Positions 17,271 to 26,319 of a stretch of 64,000 nucleotides of DNA are shown piece by piece. The DNA is from Streptomyces lomondensis (GTDB lineage: Bacteria; Actinomycetota; Actinomycetes; Streptomycetales; Streptomycetaceae), in NCBI RefSeq assembly GCF_014651035.1, contig NZ_BMWC01000002.1, positions 62,001-126,000 on the forward strand, written 5' to 3'. Under the pieces are notes generated by a model. That model saw nothing but the letters and a program-made list of their open reading frames with translations, was not told the DNA's origin and made no database searches. Both the position numbers and the translations under genes were made by a program. Position 1 is the first letter of the stretch. Each line of letters begins with the position of its first letter.

Positions 17271-18722
17271 GTGAGTGACACCCCATTCGGATTCGGCCTT
17301 CCGCCGGAGGAGCCGGACGACGGCGACGAGGGCAAGAAGAAGGACCAGCAGAGCGGTGGTGGTCAGGGACCTGCCAATCCGTTCGGTTTCGGCGGCCTGC
17401 CCGGAGCCGGAGGATTCGGCGGCGGCCCCGGTGGCCCCGGTGCGGACAACCCGTTCGCAGCCATGTTCGGCTCACTGAACCCCACCGACCTGGGCGCCGC
17501 GTTCCAGCAGCTGGGCCAGATGCTCTCCTACGAGGGCGGCCCGGTGAACTGGGACATGGCCAAGCAGATCGCCCGCCAGACGGTCTCCCAGGGCAGCCCT
17601 GACGGCACCAAGGACACGAGCGTCGGCCCCGCCGAGCGCCGTGCCGTCGAGGAGGCCGTCCGCCTGGCCGACCTCTGGCTCGACGACGCCACGTCCATGC
17701 CGTCGGGCGCCGGCTCCGCCGTGGCCTGGAGCCGCGCGGAGTGGGTCGAGGCGACCCTGCCCGCCTGGAAGGAGCTCGTCGACCCGGTCGCCGAGCGCGT
17801 CGGCACCGCCATGGGCGACGTCCTGCCGGAGGAGATGCAGGCCATGGCCGGCCCGCTGATCGGCATGATGCGCTCGATGGGCGGCGCCATGTTCGGCACG
17901 CAGATCGGGCAGGCCGTCGGCGTGCTCGCCGGCGAGGTCGTCGGCTCGTCCGACATCGGCCTGCCGCTCGGCCCGGCCGGCAAGGCCGCGCTGCTGCCGG
18001 TGAACATCGAGTCGTTCGGCAAGGACCTGAGCGTCCCCCAGGAGGAAGTGCGGCTGTATCTCGCCCTGCGCGAGGCCGCCCACCAGCGCCTCTTCGCGCA
18101 CGTGCCGTGGCTGCGCTCGCATCTGTTCGGCGCGGTCGACGGCTACGCCCGCGGGATCAAGGTCGACACGGCCAAGCTGGAGGACGTGGTCGGCCAGTTC
18201 GACCCGCAGAACCCCGAGCAGCTTCAGGAAGCCCTCCAGCAGGGCATGTTCCAGCCGGAGGACACGCCGGAGCAGAAGACCGCCCTGGCCCGTCTGGAGA
18301 CGGCTCTGGCGCTCGTCGAGGGCTGGGTGGACGCGGTGGTCCACGCCGCCGCGAAGCCCCGTCTGTCGTCCGCCGACGCCCTGCGCGAGACGCTGCGCCG
18401 CCGCCGCGCCTCGGGCGGCCCGGCCGAGCAGACGTTCGCCACGCTGATCGGCCTGGAGCTCCGCCCGCGCCGCCTGCGCGACGCCTCCCGCCTGTGGGCC
18501 TCGCTCACGGACGCGCGCGGTGTCGACGGCCGGGACGCCCTGTGGGCGCACCCGGACATGCTGCCGACGGCGACCGACCTGGACGACCCGGACGGCTTCG
18601 TGCACCGCGAGCAGATCGACTTCTCCGAGCTGGACAAGATGCTCGGCGAGGCGGCGGACAAGCCCGACCTGAGGAAGAAGGACAAGGGCGAGGACAAGAA
18701 CAAGGGCGACGACGCCGAGTGA
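17271..18722 (+). CDS. DUF2342 zinc-dependent metalloprotease-type protein
   Basis: A 483-residue protein. A Gly/Pro-rich, disordered N-terminus (about residues 1-75) is followed by a helical domain with the DUF2342 hallmarks: GTQIGQAVGVLAGEVVGSSD, then LALREAAHQRLFAHVPWLRS (about 270-290), which contains an HxxxxxH pair in the putative metal-binding helix. A Lys/Asp-rich tail ends the protein. Proteolytic activity for this family is predicted, not shown. GTG 17271 follows GAGGAA. Its stop overlaps the start of a Nudix gene by four bases, so they are translationally coupled. Confidence 0.85.
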   Translation: MSDTPFGFGLPPEEPDDGDEGKKKDQQSGGGQGPANPFGFGGLPGAGGFGGGPGGPGADNPFAAMFGSLNPTDLGAAFQQLGQMLSYEGGPVNWDMAKQIARQTVSQGSPDGTKDTSVGPAERRAVEEAVRLADLWLDDATSMPSGAGSAVAWSRAEWVEATLPAWKELVDPVAERVGTAMGDVLPEEMQAMAGPLIGMMRSMGGAMFGTQIGQAVGVLAGEVVGSSDIGLPLGPAGKAALLPVNIESFGKDLSVPQEEVRLYLALREAAHQRLFAHVPWLRSHLFGAVDGYARGIKVDTAKLEDVVGQFDPQNPEQLQEALQQGMFQPEDTPEQKTALARLETALALVEGWVDAVVHAAAKPRLSSADALRETLRRRRASGGPAEQTFATLIGLELRPRRLRDASRLWASLTDARGVDGRDALWAHPDMLPTATDLDDPDGFVHREQIDFSELDKMLGEAADKPDLRKKDKGEDKNKGDDAE

Positions 18723-19246
18723 GCCTGTACGACGACGCGGTCCTCGTACTGAAGGACTACGAGGACCAGAACGACCTGCGCCAGGCCTACCTGGACCATC
18801 TGGCGGATCACCCGGACGGCCTGTGGAAGGCGTGCCACGCCGGCCACATCACGGCGAGCGCCCTGGTCATCGACCCCGAGGGCGGCCGGGTGCTGCTGAC
18901 GCTGCACCGGAAGCTGCGGATGTGGCTCCAGATGGGCGGCCACTGCGAGCCGGGCGACGCCACGCTCGCGGCGACGGCCCTGCGGGAGGCGACGGAGGAG
19001 TCCGGCGTCCCGGGGCTCTCGCTGCTGCCCGGCGGCCCGGTGCGCCTGGACCGGCACCCGATCCCGCCGCCGTGCCACTGGCACTTCGACGTCCAGTACG
19101 CGGCCGTGGCACCGCCGGACGCGGGGCACGCGATCAGCGACGAGTCGCTCGATGTGCGCTGGTTCGGCTACGACGAGGTGCCGGAGGTGGCGGACGAGTC
19201 GGTCGTACGGCTGCTGGAGGCGACGCGGGCGAGGCTCGCGGCCTGA
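18719..19246 (+). CDS. Nudix hydrolase
   Basis: A 175-residue protein starting at a GTG inside the GTGA overlap with the preceding gene. The Nudix box (about residues 75-98) reads GHCEPGD...REATEESGV. The REATEESG core with the metal-binding Glu residues is present, but the first consensus Glu is Asp and the spacer is one residue longer than GX5EX7REUXEEXGU. Substrate is unknown. Coupling to the DUF2342 gene is the main functional clue. A terminator hairpin follows. Confidence 0.88.
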   Translation: MSLYDDAVLVLKDYEDQNDLRQAYLDHLADHPDGLWKACHAGHITASALVIDPEGGRVLLTLHRKLRMWLQMGGHCEPGDATLAATALREATEESGVPGLSLLPGGPVRLDRHPIPPPCHWHFDVQYAAVAPPDAGHAISDESLDVRWFGYDEVPEVADESVVRLLEATRARLAA

Positions 19247-19251
19247 GCATC

Positions 19252-19287
19252 TGTAAGGGGCGACCGCCTTGTCGGCCGCCCCTTACA
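19252..19287 (+). terminator. Terminator after the Nudix gene
   Basis: TGTAAGGGGCG pairs with CGCCCCTTACA, with an inner CCG/CGG extension. Confidence 0.8.
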
Positions 19288-19311
19288 TTCGGTCCTGCCG
19301 CGGGGTTGCGC

Positions 19312-19363
19312 CCCCTCAAGGGCGCGGGGAACTGCGCGACCAGCCACGTACGGCCCCGCAGCC
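19312..19363. repeat. Dispersed Streptomyces-type intergenic repeat, copy A
   Basis: Contains GGGCGCGGGGAACTGCGCGA followed by CCAGCCACGTACGGCCCCGC. It resembles 59565-59612, and similar sequences are familiar from other Streptomyces intergenic regions. It lies between convergent 3' gene ends. Confidence 0.6.
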
Positions 19364-19414
19364 AAGACCCGACAGCACAGCCCCCGGACCCAACCGGCCG
19401 AACCCGCGGAGCGA

Positions 19415-20170
19415 TCAGCTCCAGACGTTGCCCTGGTTCTGCCCGCGCGCTCCCTGCTGCCCCATGCCGTACTGCGCGGCGAGGCCAGAGCCGATCTGGG
19501 CGTTCTGGGGCGGGAGCAGCTCGCTGGGCTGGACCAGCGCGAAGCCGGTGCCCATGAAGCTCAGCTCCCAGCCCTCGCCGGTGTTGCCGCGCCGCCGCCA
19601 CACCCCTGAGGAGTGCGTCTGGGCCTGCATCTGCACGCGCAGGCTCGTCGACCAGGCGACGATCGCGTCGGCGTCGCAGTTGACGTACTTGTCGGGCGTC
19701 ACGTGCAGCAGCAGCGGCATGCCCGAGGTCATCAGGGCGACCCTGCCCCGGCCGGTGATGTTGAGCTGGTACTTCCCGGAGCCGGAGATGCCGTACAGGC
19801 TGTCCACGGCGATGACCTCGTGGTGCAGGGAGGAGTCCATCGCCAGTACGTAGCTGCTGTCGACGGTGAGGCCGTCCTGGTCCACGTCCATGACGTGGAC
19901 GTGCTGCTTGAGGTTGGCGAGGTAGACCGTGCCCTGCCCGTGGCAGCGCATCAGGTCGAGTCCCTCACCCGTGTGCGCACGCGCGCGTGCCTGGTCGTTG
20001 CTCTGGTACTCGGCGTCGAACTCGACGAGGCCCTGGTAGGCGACCATGGTGCCCTTGCGGGCCAGGATGTCGTCGTGGCCCTCCAGGGTGACGCGCAGCA
20101 TCTGCTTGTTCTGGAGGCTCCAGCGCTCCTGGGTCTGCTGCTCGTTGTAGGCGAAAATCGGGCTCTGCAT
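19415..20170 (-). CDS. AIM24 family (TIGR00266-like) protein
   Basis: A 251-residue, beta-rich AIM24-domain protein. Repeated Gly-rich strands such as LARKGTMVAYQGLVEF, GQGTVYLAN and GRGRVALMTSGMP mark the fold; a Gln/Gly-rich tail closes the protein. It is the last of three tandem AIM24 genes on the minus strand. GGGGGAG ten bases before ATG 20170 supports the start. The biochemical role of bacterial AIM24 proteins is not established. Confidence 0.85.
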   Translation of the reverse strand: MQSPIFAYNEQQTQERWSLQNKQMLRVTLEGHDDILARKGTMVAYQGLVEFDAEYQSNDQARARAHTGEGLDLMRCHGQGTVYLANLKQHVHVMDVDQDGLTVDSSYVLAMDSSLHHEVIAVDSLYGISGSGKYQLNITGRGRVALMTSGMPLLLHVTPDKYVNCDADAIVAWSTSLRVQMQAQTHSSGVWRRRGNTGEGWELSFMGTGFALVQPSELLPPQNAQIGSGLAAQYGMGQQGARGQNQGNVWS

Positions 20171-20187
20171 GACGTTCTGGCTCCCCC

Positions 20188-20868
20188 TCAGCCCCGGGCC
20201 CGGAGGCGGTCGGTGCTGTCCTCGCTGGGCTGGACGACGACGATGCCCTGACCGGAGAAGGCCATCTGGTAGGCCTCGCCGCTGCCGCGGCCGATCAGAG
20301 ACTGGGCCCGGAAGCTGCGCTTGCCCTTCACCTTGAGGTTCGGGGACCAGGCGACGAGCGCGTCCGGGTCGACGTAGGTCTCGTCCTCGCCGCCTCCGCA
20401 GTCGACGACGATGGGCTTGCCCCGGGAGGTCAGCGCGACCCAGCCCTGGCCGGAGATCTTGGTGTTCCACAGGCCCTGCCCGGCGAACTTCGCCAGGCCC
20501 TTGACCCGCTCGACACCCCAGGTGAGGTGGGCGTCGAAGGCGAGCAGGTTGGTGGCGTTGACGGAGATGCCGTCGCCGTTGAGGTTGATGACGACGACGT
20601 TCGCGCCGTAGTCGGCGAGGTAGAGCAGGCCGTCGCCGGAGCACTTCATCAGGGGCGCGCCCTCACCGGTGAGCCAGTCCTTGGCGATCTGGCGCACGGC
20701 CGGCGGGTTGGGCTCGTACTGGACGAACCCTTCGTAGGCGACCATCGACCCCACGCGCGCGAGGAGGTCGTTTCCGGTCTGCATGGCGACCTTCAGCATG
20801 TGGTTGCCGTGGTTCTCCATGCGGGCGGTGACGGGTGCGGGGGCGTGGCCCGCGAGCTGCTGTGTCAT
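20188..20868 (-). CDS. AIM24 family protein
   Basis: A 226-residue paralogue of its neighbours, with LARVGSMVAYEGFVQYEP, GDGLLYLADYGANVVVINL and GQGWVALTSRGKP. It starts 11 bases after the stop of the TerD-AIM24 gene and ends 17 bases before the next, so all three are probably one operon. GAGGGAG precedes ATG 20868. It has no signal peptide and no membrane segment. Function is unknown. Confidence 0.85.
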   Translation of the reverse strand: MTQQLAGHAPAPVTARMENHGNHMLKVAMQTGNDLLARVGSMVAYEGFVQYEPNPPAVRQIAKDWLTGEGAPLMKCSGDGLLYLADYGANVVVINLNGDGISVNATNLLAFDAHLTWGVERVKGLAKFAGQGLWNTKISGQGWVALTSRGKPIVVDCGGGEDETYVDPDALVAWSPNLKVKGKRSFRAQSLIGRGSGEAYQMAFSGQGIVVVQPSEDSTDRLRARG

Positions 20869-20879
20869 GACGGGCTCCC

Positions 20880-22646
20880 TCAGACCTCGTACGGCTGGAC
20901 GACGATGAAGTTGCCGGGCGCTCCCCGGAACTGGAGGTTGACGCTCTCCCCGGTGTCCCCGGGGTAGGCGTTGCGGCGCATCCGCACCTGGCTGGAGACG
21001 ACGACCTGGGCGGCGGCCGACCAGGCGACCACCGCGTTGCAGTCGGCGAACGTGGTGGGCGTGACCGGCAGCACCACGGGCGTGCCGTGCGTCTTCACGA
21101 CCACGGTGCCGGTGCCCTGGAACTGCATCGTGAACAGCGCGCCTCCCGGGATGCCGTGTCCCTCGATGCGGCGGACCTCGTAGGTGAGGCTCTCGTCGAA
21201 CGCGAGGACGTTCTCGGCGGAGACGCAGACGGCGTCGCCCTGGAGCTCGATGGGGTGCAGCATCGTCGAGTTCTCGGCGAGGAACACCTGCCCCTGGCCG
21301 GTGCAGCGCATCAGCTGCATCTCCTGGCCGGTCGCGTTGCCCACGATCCGGCCGGCGAAGCCCGCGCCCTTGTAGCTGAAGTCGACCTTGCCCTGGTAGA
21401 GCACCATGCTGCCCTGCCGGGCCAGCACAGGCTGCCCGCCGATGCCGAGGTCGACCCGGACGAGCTTCTTGTTCTGCTGCGTCCAGCGCTGCCCCGTGGG
21501 GGTCTCCTTGAACTGCTGGAGCGCGGCGGCCACGCCCGGGCCCTGGGGAGCGGCGGCGGCCTGGGGGGCGCCCTGCTGCGGGGCTCCGTAAGGGGCCTGC
21601 CCGAACGGCGGTTGCTGCTGGCCGTAGCCCGGGGGCGGGGTGGGCTGGCCGTAGCCGGGCGGCGGGGCAGGGGCCTGGGGTGCCTGGGGCTGGCCGTAGC
21701 CGGGGGGCGGCGGGGCCGTCTGGCCGGGGACCTGGCCGTACGCCGGCGGCTGCTGCCCGGGCTGGCCGTAGGGAGCGGGCGCCGGGGCCGGAGGCGGCAC
21801 CGGGGAGCCGGCGGGCGGGGTGTTCATGGGCGCGACGATGGTCGGGGCGGCGTGCACCTGGGGTGCGGGCGCCGGGGCCGGGGGCGGGGTGGCGCCGGGC
21901 GGCGTGGCCGCGGGTGGAGCGGCCGCGGGCGGCGTGGCTCCGGGTGGGGGCGCGAAGCCCTGCGCGGGAGCCGAGGCCGGAGGCGCTGCCGGCGCGGGAG
22001 CCGGAGCGGGTGCGGGAGCCTGGGCGGGTTCCGGAGTGCCGGGGGCGGCGAACGCGGGCGGGGCGAAGCCCGGGGCGGCGGCCTGCGGCTGCTGCGGGGC
22101 GGGCGCGGGCGTCTCCTCCTCGGCCACCTCGCCGCCGAAGTTCTTCAGCAGGGCGTCGAGACCGCCGTCGAAGCCCTGCCCGACGGCGGCGAACCGCCAG
22201 ACGTCCTTCAGGTAGAAGTCGCCCAGCATCACGGCCCGTTCGGTGGAGAACTCCGCGCCGCTGAAGGGGTAGCGGGCCACCTCCTCGCCGCCCGCGACGA
22301 TGCGGATGTAGCCAGGGGCGATCTGCGACATCTGCCCGGTGCCGTCGATCGTCGCCGTGAAGGACAGCTTCTGGATCTGCGGCGGGATCCGGTCGAGCGT
22401 CACCCGGAAGGACTCCGTGTCGCCGGCCTGGGCGCCGAGGAGCTGAATGGCCTCCTCGGGGGACTTCGGCTGGTTGTAGAAGATGAAGTACCGGTCGTCC
22501 GAGAGCCGTTCGTCGGCGTCGAGGCCGAAGCAGCTGATGTCGAAGCTCAGGCCGGGGCCGGCGATCTGTACGCCTACGTACAGATCCGTGCCCGCGGTGA
22601 GGTCACTGATCCTGGCCTTGTGGCCGCGTTGGAATTCCCTGGCCAT
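20880..22646 (-). CDS. TerD-AIM24 fusion protein with Pro/Ala-rich linker
   Basis: A 588-residue, two-domain protein. Residues 1 to about 175 are a TerD-type domain: MAREFQRGHKARISDLT, then FDISCFGLDADERLSDDRYF and the acidic Ca2+-binding-like DRIPPQIQKLSFTATID with VMLGDFYLK. Residues about 180-370 are a low-complexity Pro/Ala/Gly/Gln linker with many PPPGYGQ-like units. Residues about 375-588 are an AIM24 domain (LARQGSMVLYQGKVDF, GQGQVFLAEN, GTGTVVVKTHGTP). TerD proteins occur in stress and metal-resistance systems; fusion here links that module to AIM24. It is the first gene of the three-gene cluster. Start ATG 22646. Confidence 0.9.
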   Translation of the reverse strand: MAREFQRGHKARISDLTAGTDLYVGVQIAGPGLSFDISCFGLDADERLSDDRYFIFYNQPKSPEEAIQLLGAQAGDTESFRVTLDRIPPQIQKLSFTATIDGTGQMSQIAPGYIRIVAGGEEVARYPFSGAEFSTERAVMLGDFYLKDVWRFAAVGQGFDGGLDALLKNFGGEVAEEETPAPAPQQPQAAAPGFAPPAFAAPGTPEPAQAPAPAPAPAPAAPPASAPAQGFAPPPGATPPAAAPPAATPPGATPPPAPAPAPQVHAAPTIVAPMNTPPAGSPVPPPAPAPAPYGQPGQQPPAYGQVPGQTAPPPPGYGQPQAPQAPAPPPGYGQPTPPPGYGQQQPPFGQAPYGAPQQGAPQAAAAPQGPGVAAALQQFKETPTGQRWTQQNKKLVRVDLGIGGQPVLARQGSMVLYQGKVDFSYKGAGFAGRIVGNATGQEMQLMRCTGQGQVFLAENSTMLHPIELQGDAVCVSAENVLAFDESLTYEVRRIEGHGIPGGALFTMQFQGTGTVVVKTHGTPVVLPVTPTTFADCNAVVAWSAAAQVVVSSQVRMRRNAYPGDTGESVNLQFRGAPGNFIVVQPYEV

Positions 22647-22788
22647 GCGTAACGACCGTCCCCCATCCAGAACGTGAGTGCGTCGCGCCAGGCTAACGGC
22701 AAAACCGGACACCGGAGGAAGTCGGTACAGACCCGGTACAGAACCCGCGCTCAGGCGTATCGGCAGCTCGACCGCGGAAAGCGGTCAC

Positions 22789-23397
22789 TCACCCCGCTGG
22801 GCTCTCGTCCCTCGCGTTGGGCACATGCGGCAACCGCTCGGCGGCGACCACGCCTTCGAGGTAACCCCGCGCCCGCTCCGTGCGCGGATAGGCCTTCAGC
22901 AGCTCCCAGAAGCGGGGTCCGTGCCCGGGGACGAGCAGATGCGCGAGTTCGTGGACGAGGACGTAGTCGACGACGTACTCGGGCATGCCCTGAAGGCGGT
23001 GCGACAGGCGGATGCTGCCCTCGGCCGGGGTGCAGGACCCCCATCGCGTGTTCTGGTTGGTCACCCAGCGCACCGAGGCGGGCCGGGCCCGCCCGTCGAA
23101 GTACTGGTCCGAAAGCCGCCGGGCCCGCTCGGCCAGCTCGGCGTCGCCGAGGGCCCGCCTGCTCTCCTGGGCGGCCAGCTTGTCGAGCATGACGTTCACC
23201 CAGCGCTGCTCCTCCGCCTCGGACATCAGGGCGGGGATGAGCACTACGGTGCGATCGCCCTCGCGGTACGCGGAGACCGTCCTGCGACGGCGGGTGCTCC
23301 TGCGGACCTCGATCGCGCTCGCCCCCGAGCCGCTCGGCGGCTGGCTCGTCGTGCTGCGCTGTGGCTTTCCGGCGCGGTGCAGTGGGTCGGCGGGCAC
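22789..23397 (-). CDS. YgjP/DUF45-type metallopeptidase
   Basis: A 202-residue protein of the YgjP (WLM/M48-like) class. The zinc site is HELAHLLVPGHGPRFW (about residues 149-164), with HExxH plus a downstream His. The upstream RWGSC motif (TNQNTRWGSCTP, about 113-124) is characteristic. The N-terminus is basic. The substrate is unknown. The 142-bp gap to the TerD-AIM24 start (22647-22788) contains a direct repeat, TCTGTACCG, seen twice on the minus strand near 22730-22745. Confidence 0.85.
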   Translation of the reverse strand: MPADPLHRAGKPQRSTTSQPPSGSGASAIEVRRSTRRRRTVSAYREGDRTVVLIPALMSEAEEQRWVNVMLDKLAAQESRRALGDAELAERARRLSDQYFDGRARPASVRWVTNQNTRWGSCTPAEGSIRLSHRLQGMPEYVVDYVLVHELAHLLVPGHGPRFWELLKAYPRTERARGYLEGVVAAERLPHVPNARDESPAG

Positions 23398-23499
23398 GCC
23401 CCGACGTTACCGGCTGCACACGGGGAAGTCCCGATTCCGGGACGGTTCCGTGCCGATGCCCCCACTCGGCGCCCGATTTGTACGACGAATACCCGTGCC

Positions 23500-23508
23500 T
23501 GTGGACAA
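23500..23508 (-). other. Consensus DnaA box
   Basis: TGTGGACAA on the plus strand is TTGTCCACA on the minus strand, the preferred Streptomyces DnaA box. It is intergenic, between divergent genes. Confidence 0.5.
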
Positions 23509-23667
23509 CTTTCGGCAGCCCGCGGCGGATTTGGGCATGCTGGCTGTTGCCGGTGAAGCGACGGGCGGGTGCGGTCCTGGACCAGGGACCGAGGGTGCCG
23601 CAGTTGTGGCGTGCGCACACGCTCGACCGGCATACGGGGACGCTCTATGGCATACGGGGGGCCTGTC

Positions 23668-24882
23668 ATGCATCCGATGGTGAAACCCGCGCTCAGGCGC
23701 GGCTGGCGCGACCTCAACACCGTGCAGTTCGGGATGACACCGGCGCATGCGATGACGCTCGGTCCGATGGATATGGCGACGGGCAGTTTCCTCGACCTGC
23801 TGAACGGCACACGGGGGCTGGAGCTGCTGCGCGAGGAAGGACGCCGCATGGACCTGCCCGACGGCCATGTCGACGGGCTGGTGCGTGGGCTCGCGGAAGC
23901 CGGACTCCTCGACGACGCCAGGGGCGGCGGCCCGGCCGCCGACGCCCTGCGGCGCAAGAAGGAGGTCCTGGACCGGCTGCGACCCGACCTGGCCTCCCTG
24001 TCGCTGGCCACCTCGGCACCCGGCGACGCGATCGGCCGGCTGGCCGCCCGGCGCTCGCAGCGCGTGCAGGTGCGGGGTGCGGGCCGGGTGGGTGCCGTAC
24101 TGGCCGCGCTGCTGGCGGGGGCCAGCGTGGGCGAGGTCGACGTGCGCGACGTCGGCCGTGTGGAGCCATGGGATGTCGCGCCGGGCGGGCTGCCCGCGGA
24201 GTCCGTCGGCGACCGCCGGGACGAGGCGGCCCGCCGAGCCGTGCGCCGGGCGGCCCCGGACCGGCCACCGCGCCGCACGGCGGCCCAGGCGTCCCCGGAG
24301 GAAGGCGACCCCGGCTTCTCGCTGGTGATCATCGCCCCGCGGGACGATGTCGCCGTGCACGCGCCCGACCCGTCCGCCGCCGAGCCCCTCATGTCCTCAG
24401 GAACGCCTCATCTGTACGCCGGAGTCGTGGAGGGAACCGGCGTGGTCGGCCCTCTCGTCCTGCCCGGGGAGACGGGCTGCGCGGGCTGTCTGCACGAGAG
24501 CCGCGCCGACCGGGACCCGGCCTGGTCGCGCCTGGTCGCACAGTGGCGCTCCGGCAGGCAGCGGCAGGTGCGGCCCTGCGACCTGACGCTGGCCACGACC
24601 GTGGCCGGACTGGCGGCCGCCCACGCACTCGCCTTCCTGGACGGCCGGGCACCGTCGAGCGCCGGGGCCCGCTGGGAGGTCTCCGTCCCCGCTCTGCACT
24701 GGCATGCGCGGCCTGTCTGGCCGCATCCGGCATGCCCCTGCGCTGCGGCGGAGAGAGGAAAGGGGGTGCACCTCTCGGAGGACGGGGCGTCACACGAGAC
24801 AATGGCGGTGCAACGGCCGTCGGAGCAGTGCCGTGAGGCAGAGGCGGAGCGGCCGGCTGGGACTTGGAGGGCGCATGTCTGA
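23668..24882 (+). CDS. ThiF/TOMM-cyclodehydratase-like protein (degenerate E1-type fold)
   Basis: A 404-residue protein. The N-terminal third (about 1-100, MHPMVKPALRRGWRDLNTVQ) resembles the winged-helix peptide-binding domain of TOMM leader-binding proteins. The middle has a Rossmann-like QVRGAGRVGAVLAALLAGASV (about 134-154) followed by VGEVDVRDVG, as in ThiF/E1 folds. The C-terminal half has cysteine pairs CAGC (about 272) and CPC (about 377), candidate zinc ligands. Consensus ATP-site Arg and Asp residues of active E1 enzymes are not evident. It overlaps the ABC1 kinase start by 8 bp, so they are coupled. No precursor peptide was recognised nearby. Confidence 0.7.
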   Translation: MHPMVKPALRRGWRDLNTVQFGMTPAHAMTLGPMDMATGSFLDLLNGTRGLELLREEGRRMDLPDGHVDGLVRGLAEAGLLDDARGGGPAADALRRKKEVLDRLRPDLASLSLATSAPGDAIGRLAARRSQRVQVRGAGRVGAVLAALLAGASVGEVDVRDVGRVEPWDVAPGGLPAESVGDRRDEAARRAVRRAAPDRPPRRTAAQASPEEGDPGFSLVIIAPRDDVAVHAPDPSAAEPLMSSGTPHLYAGVVEGTGVVGPLVLPGETGCAGCLHESRADRDPAWSRLVAQWRSGRQRQVRPCDLTLATTVAGLAAAHALAFLDGRAPSSAGARWEVSVPALHWHARPVWPHPACPCAAAERGKGVHLSEDGASHETMAVQRPSEQCREAEAERPAGTWRAHV

Positions 24883-26245
24883 TCTTCCCCGGAAGGCGGT
24901 CACCCGGACCGCCAAGCTCGCCGCGCTTCCGCTCGGCATCGCCGGGCGCGCGACCTGGGGATTCGGCAAGCGGATCGTCGGCGAGTCAGCGGAGCTCGTC
25001 GGCCGCGAGCTCCAACAGCGCACCGCTGAGCAGCTGTTCAAGGTGCTCGGCGAGCTCAAGGGCGGTGCGATGAAGTTCGGGCAGGCCCTGTCCGTCTTCG
25101 AGTCGGCGCTGCCCGAGGAGGTCGCCGGCCCGTACCGCGCCGCGCTGACCAAGCTCCAGGAGGCGGCACCCCCGATGCCGACGCGTACCGTGCACGCGGT
25201 GCTGGAGGAGCGGCTCGGCGAGGGCTGGCACGAGCTGTTCCTGGAGTTCGAGGACAAGCCCGCCGCGGCGGCCTCGATCGGCCAGGTGCACCGAGGGGTG
25301 TGGCATGACGGCCGTGAGGTGGCGGTCAAGGTGCAGTACCCGGGCGCCGGCGAGGCCCTGCTCTCCGATCTGAACCAGCTGAGCCGCTTCTCCCGCCTGC
25401 TCGGCCCGCTGATCCCCGGTATGGACATCAAGCCGCTGATCGCGGAGCTGAAGGACCGCGTCTCGGAGGAGCTGGACTACGGCCTGGAGGCCCAGGCCCA
25501 GCAGGCCCACGCCGAGGAGTTCACGGACGACCCGGACGTGGTCGTGCCGCAGGTCGTCCACCAGTCCGACCAGGTCCTGGTCACCGAGTGGATCGACGGT
25601 GTCCCGCTGTCGGAGATCATCTCGGACGGCACCCAGGAGCAGCGCGACCGGGCCGGCCAGCTCCTGGCCCGCTTCCTGTTCTCCGGCCCCGCCCGCACCG
25701 GCCTGCTGCACGCCGATCCGCACCCGGGCAACTTCCGGCTCCTGCCCGGCGGCCCGGACGGCGAGGACGACTGGCGCCTGGGTGTCCTGGACTTCGGCAC
25801 GGTCGACCGTCTCCCGGGCGGTCTGCCGGGCACTATCGGCGAGTCCCTGCGCATGACTCTCGACGGCGAGGCCGAGGCGGTCTACGAGCTCCTGTGCGCG
25901 GAGGGGTTCGTCAAGGAGACCATAGAGCTGGATCCCGAGGCGGTTCTGGACTACCTGCTGCCGATCATCGAGCCGGCCCAGGTCGAGGAGTTCACCTTCA
26001 CCCGCGGCTGGATGCGCAGCCAGGCGGCCCGTGTCGCCGATCCCCGCTCCCCCGCCTACCAGCTCGGCAAGCAGCTCAACCTGCCTCCGTCGTATCTGCT
26101 GATCCACCGGGTGACCTTGAGCACGATCGGCGTGCTGTGTCAGCTGGGGTCCACGGTGCGGCTGCGCGAGGAGTTGGAGGAGTGGCTGCCGGGGTTCGTC
26201 CCCGAGGACCCGGCGGACGGCGAGCGGTCGGTGGCGGAGGCGTGA
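24875..26245 (+). CDS. ABC1/AarF/UbiB family atypical kinase
   Basis: A 456-residue protein-kinase-like protein. The family KxGQ motif appears as LKGGAMKFGQALS (about residues 64-76); the Ala-rich loop is AAAASIGQVHRG, followed by VAVKVQYPG with the VAVK lysine. The catalytic segment is LLHADPHPGNFRLL (about 283-296), and the metal-binding DFG lies in GVLDFGTVDRL. Such proteins act on lipid or quinone pathways in other bacteria; the role here is unknown. ATG 24875 lies inside the end of the preceding gene. In actinobacteria this gene is regularly a neighbour of whiB7. Confidence 0.92.
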   Translation: MSDLPRKAVTRTAKLAALPLGIAGRATWGFGKRIVGESAELVGRELQQRTAEQLFKVLGELKGGAMKFGQALSVFESALPEEVAGPYRAALTKLQEAAPPMPTRTVHAVLEERLGEGWHELFLEFEDKPAAAASIGQVHRGVWHDGREVAVKVQYPGAGEALLSDLNQLSRFSRLLGPLIPGMDIKPLIAELKDRVSEELDYGLEAQAQQAHAEEFTDDPDVVVPQVVHQSDQVLVTEWIDGVPLSEIISDGTQEQRDRAGQLLARFLFSGPARTGLLHADPHPGNFRLLPGGPDGEDDWRLGVLDFGTVDRLPGGLPGTIGESLRMTLDGEAEAVYELLCAEGFVKETIELDPEAVLDYLLPIIEPAQVEEFTFTRGWMRSQAARVADPRSPAYQLGKQLNLPPSYLLIHRVTLSTIGVLCQLGSTVRLREELEEWLPGFVPEDPADGERSVAEA

Positions 26246-26319
26246 GCTCCGGGCGGGAGGCAGGCCGCGCCGCAGAGGCGGCGCGCGCCCGCCATCAGCG
26301 CTGATCTGGTGCCCGCGCT

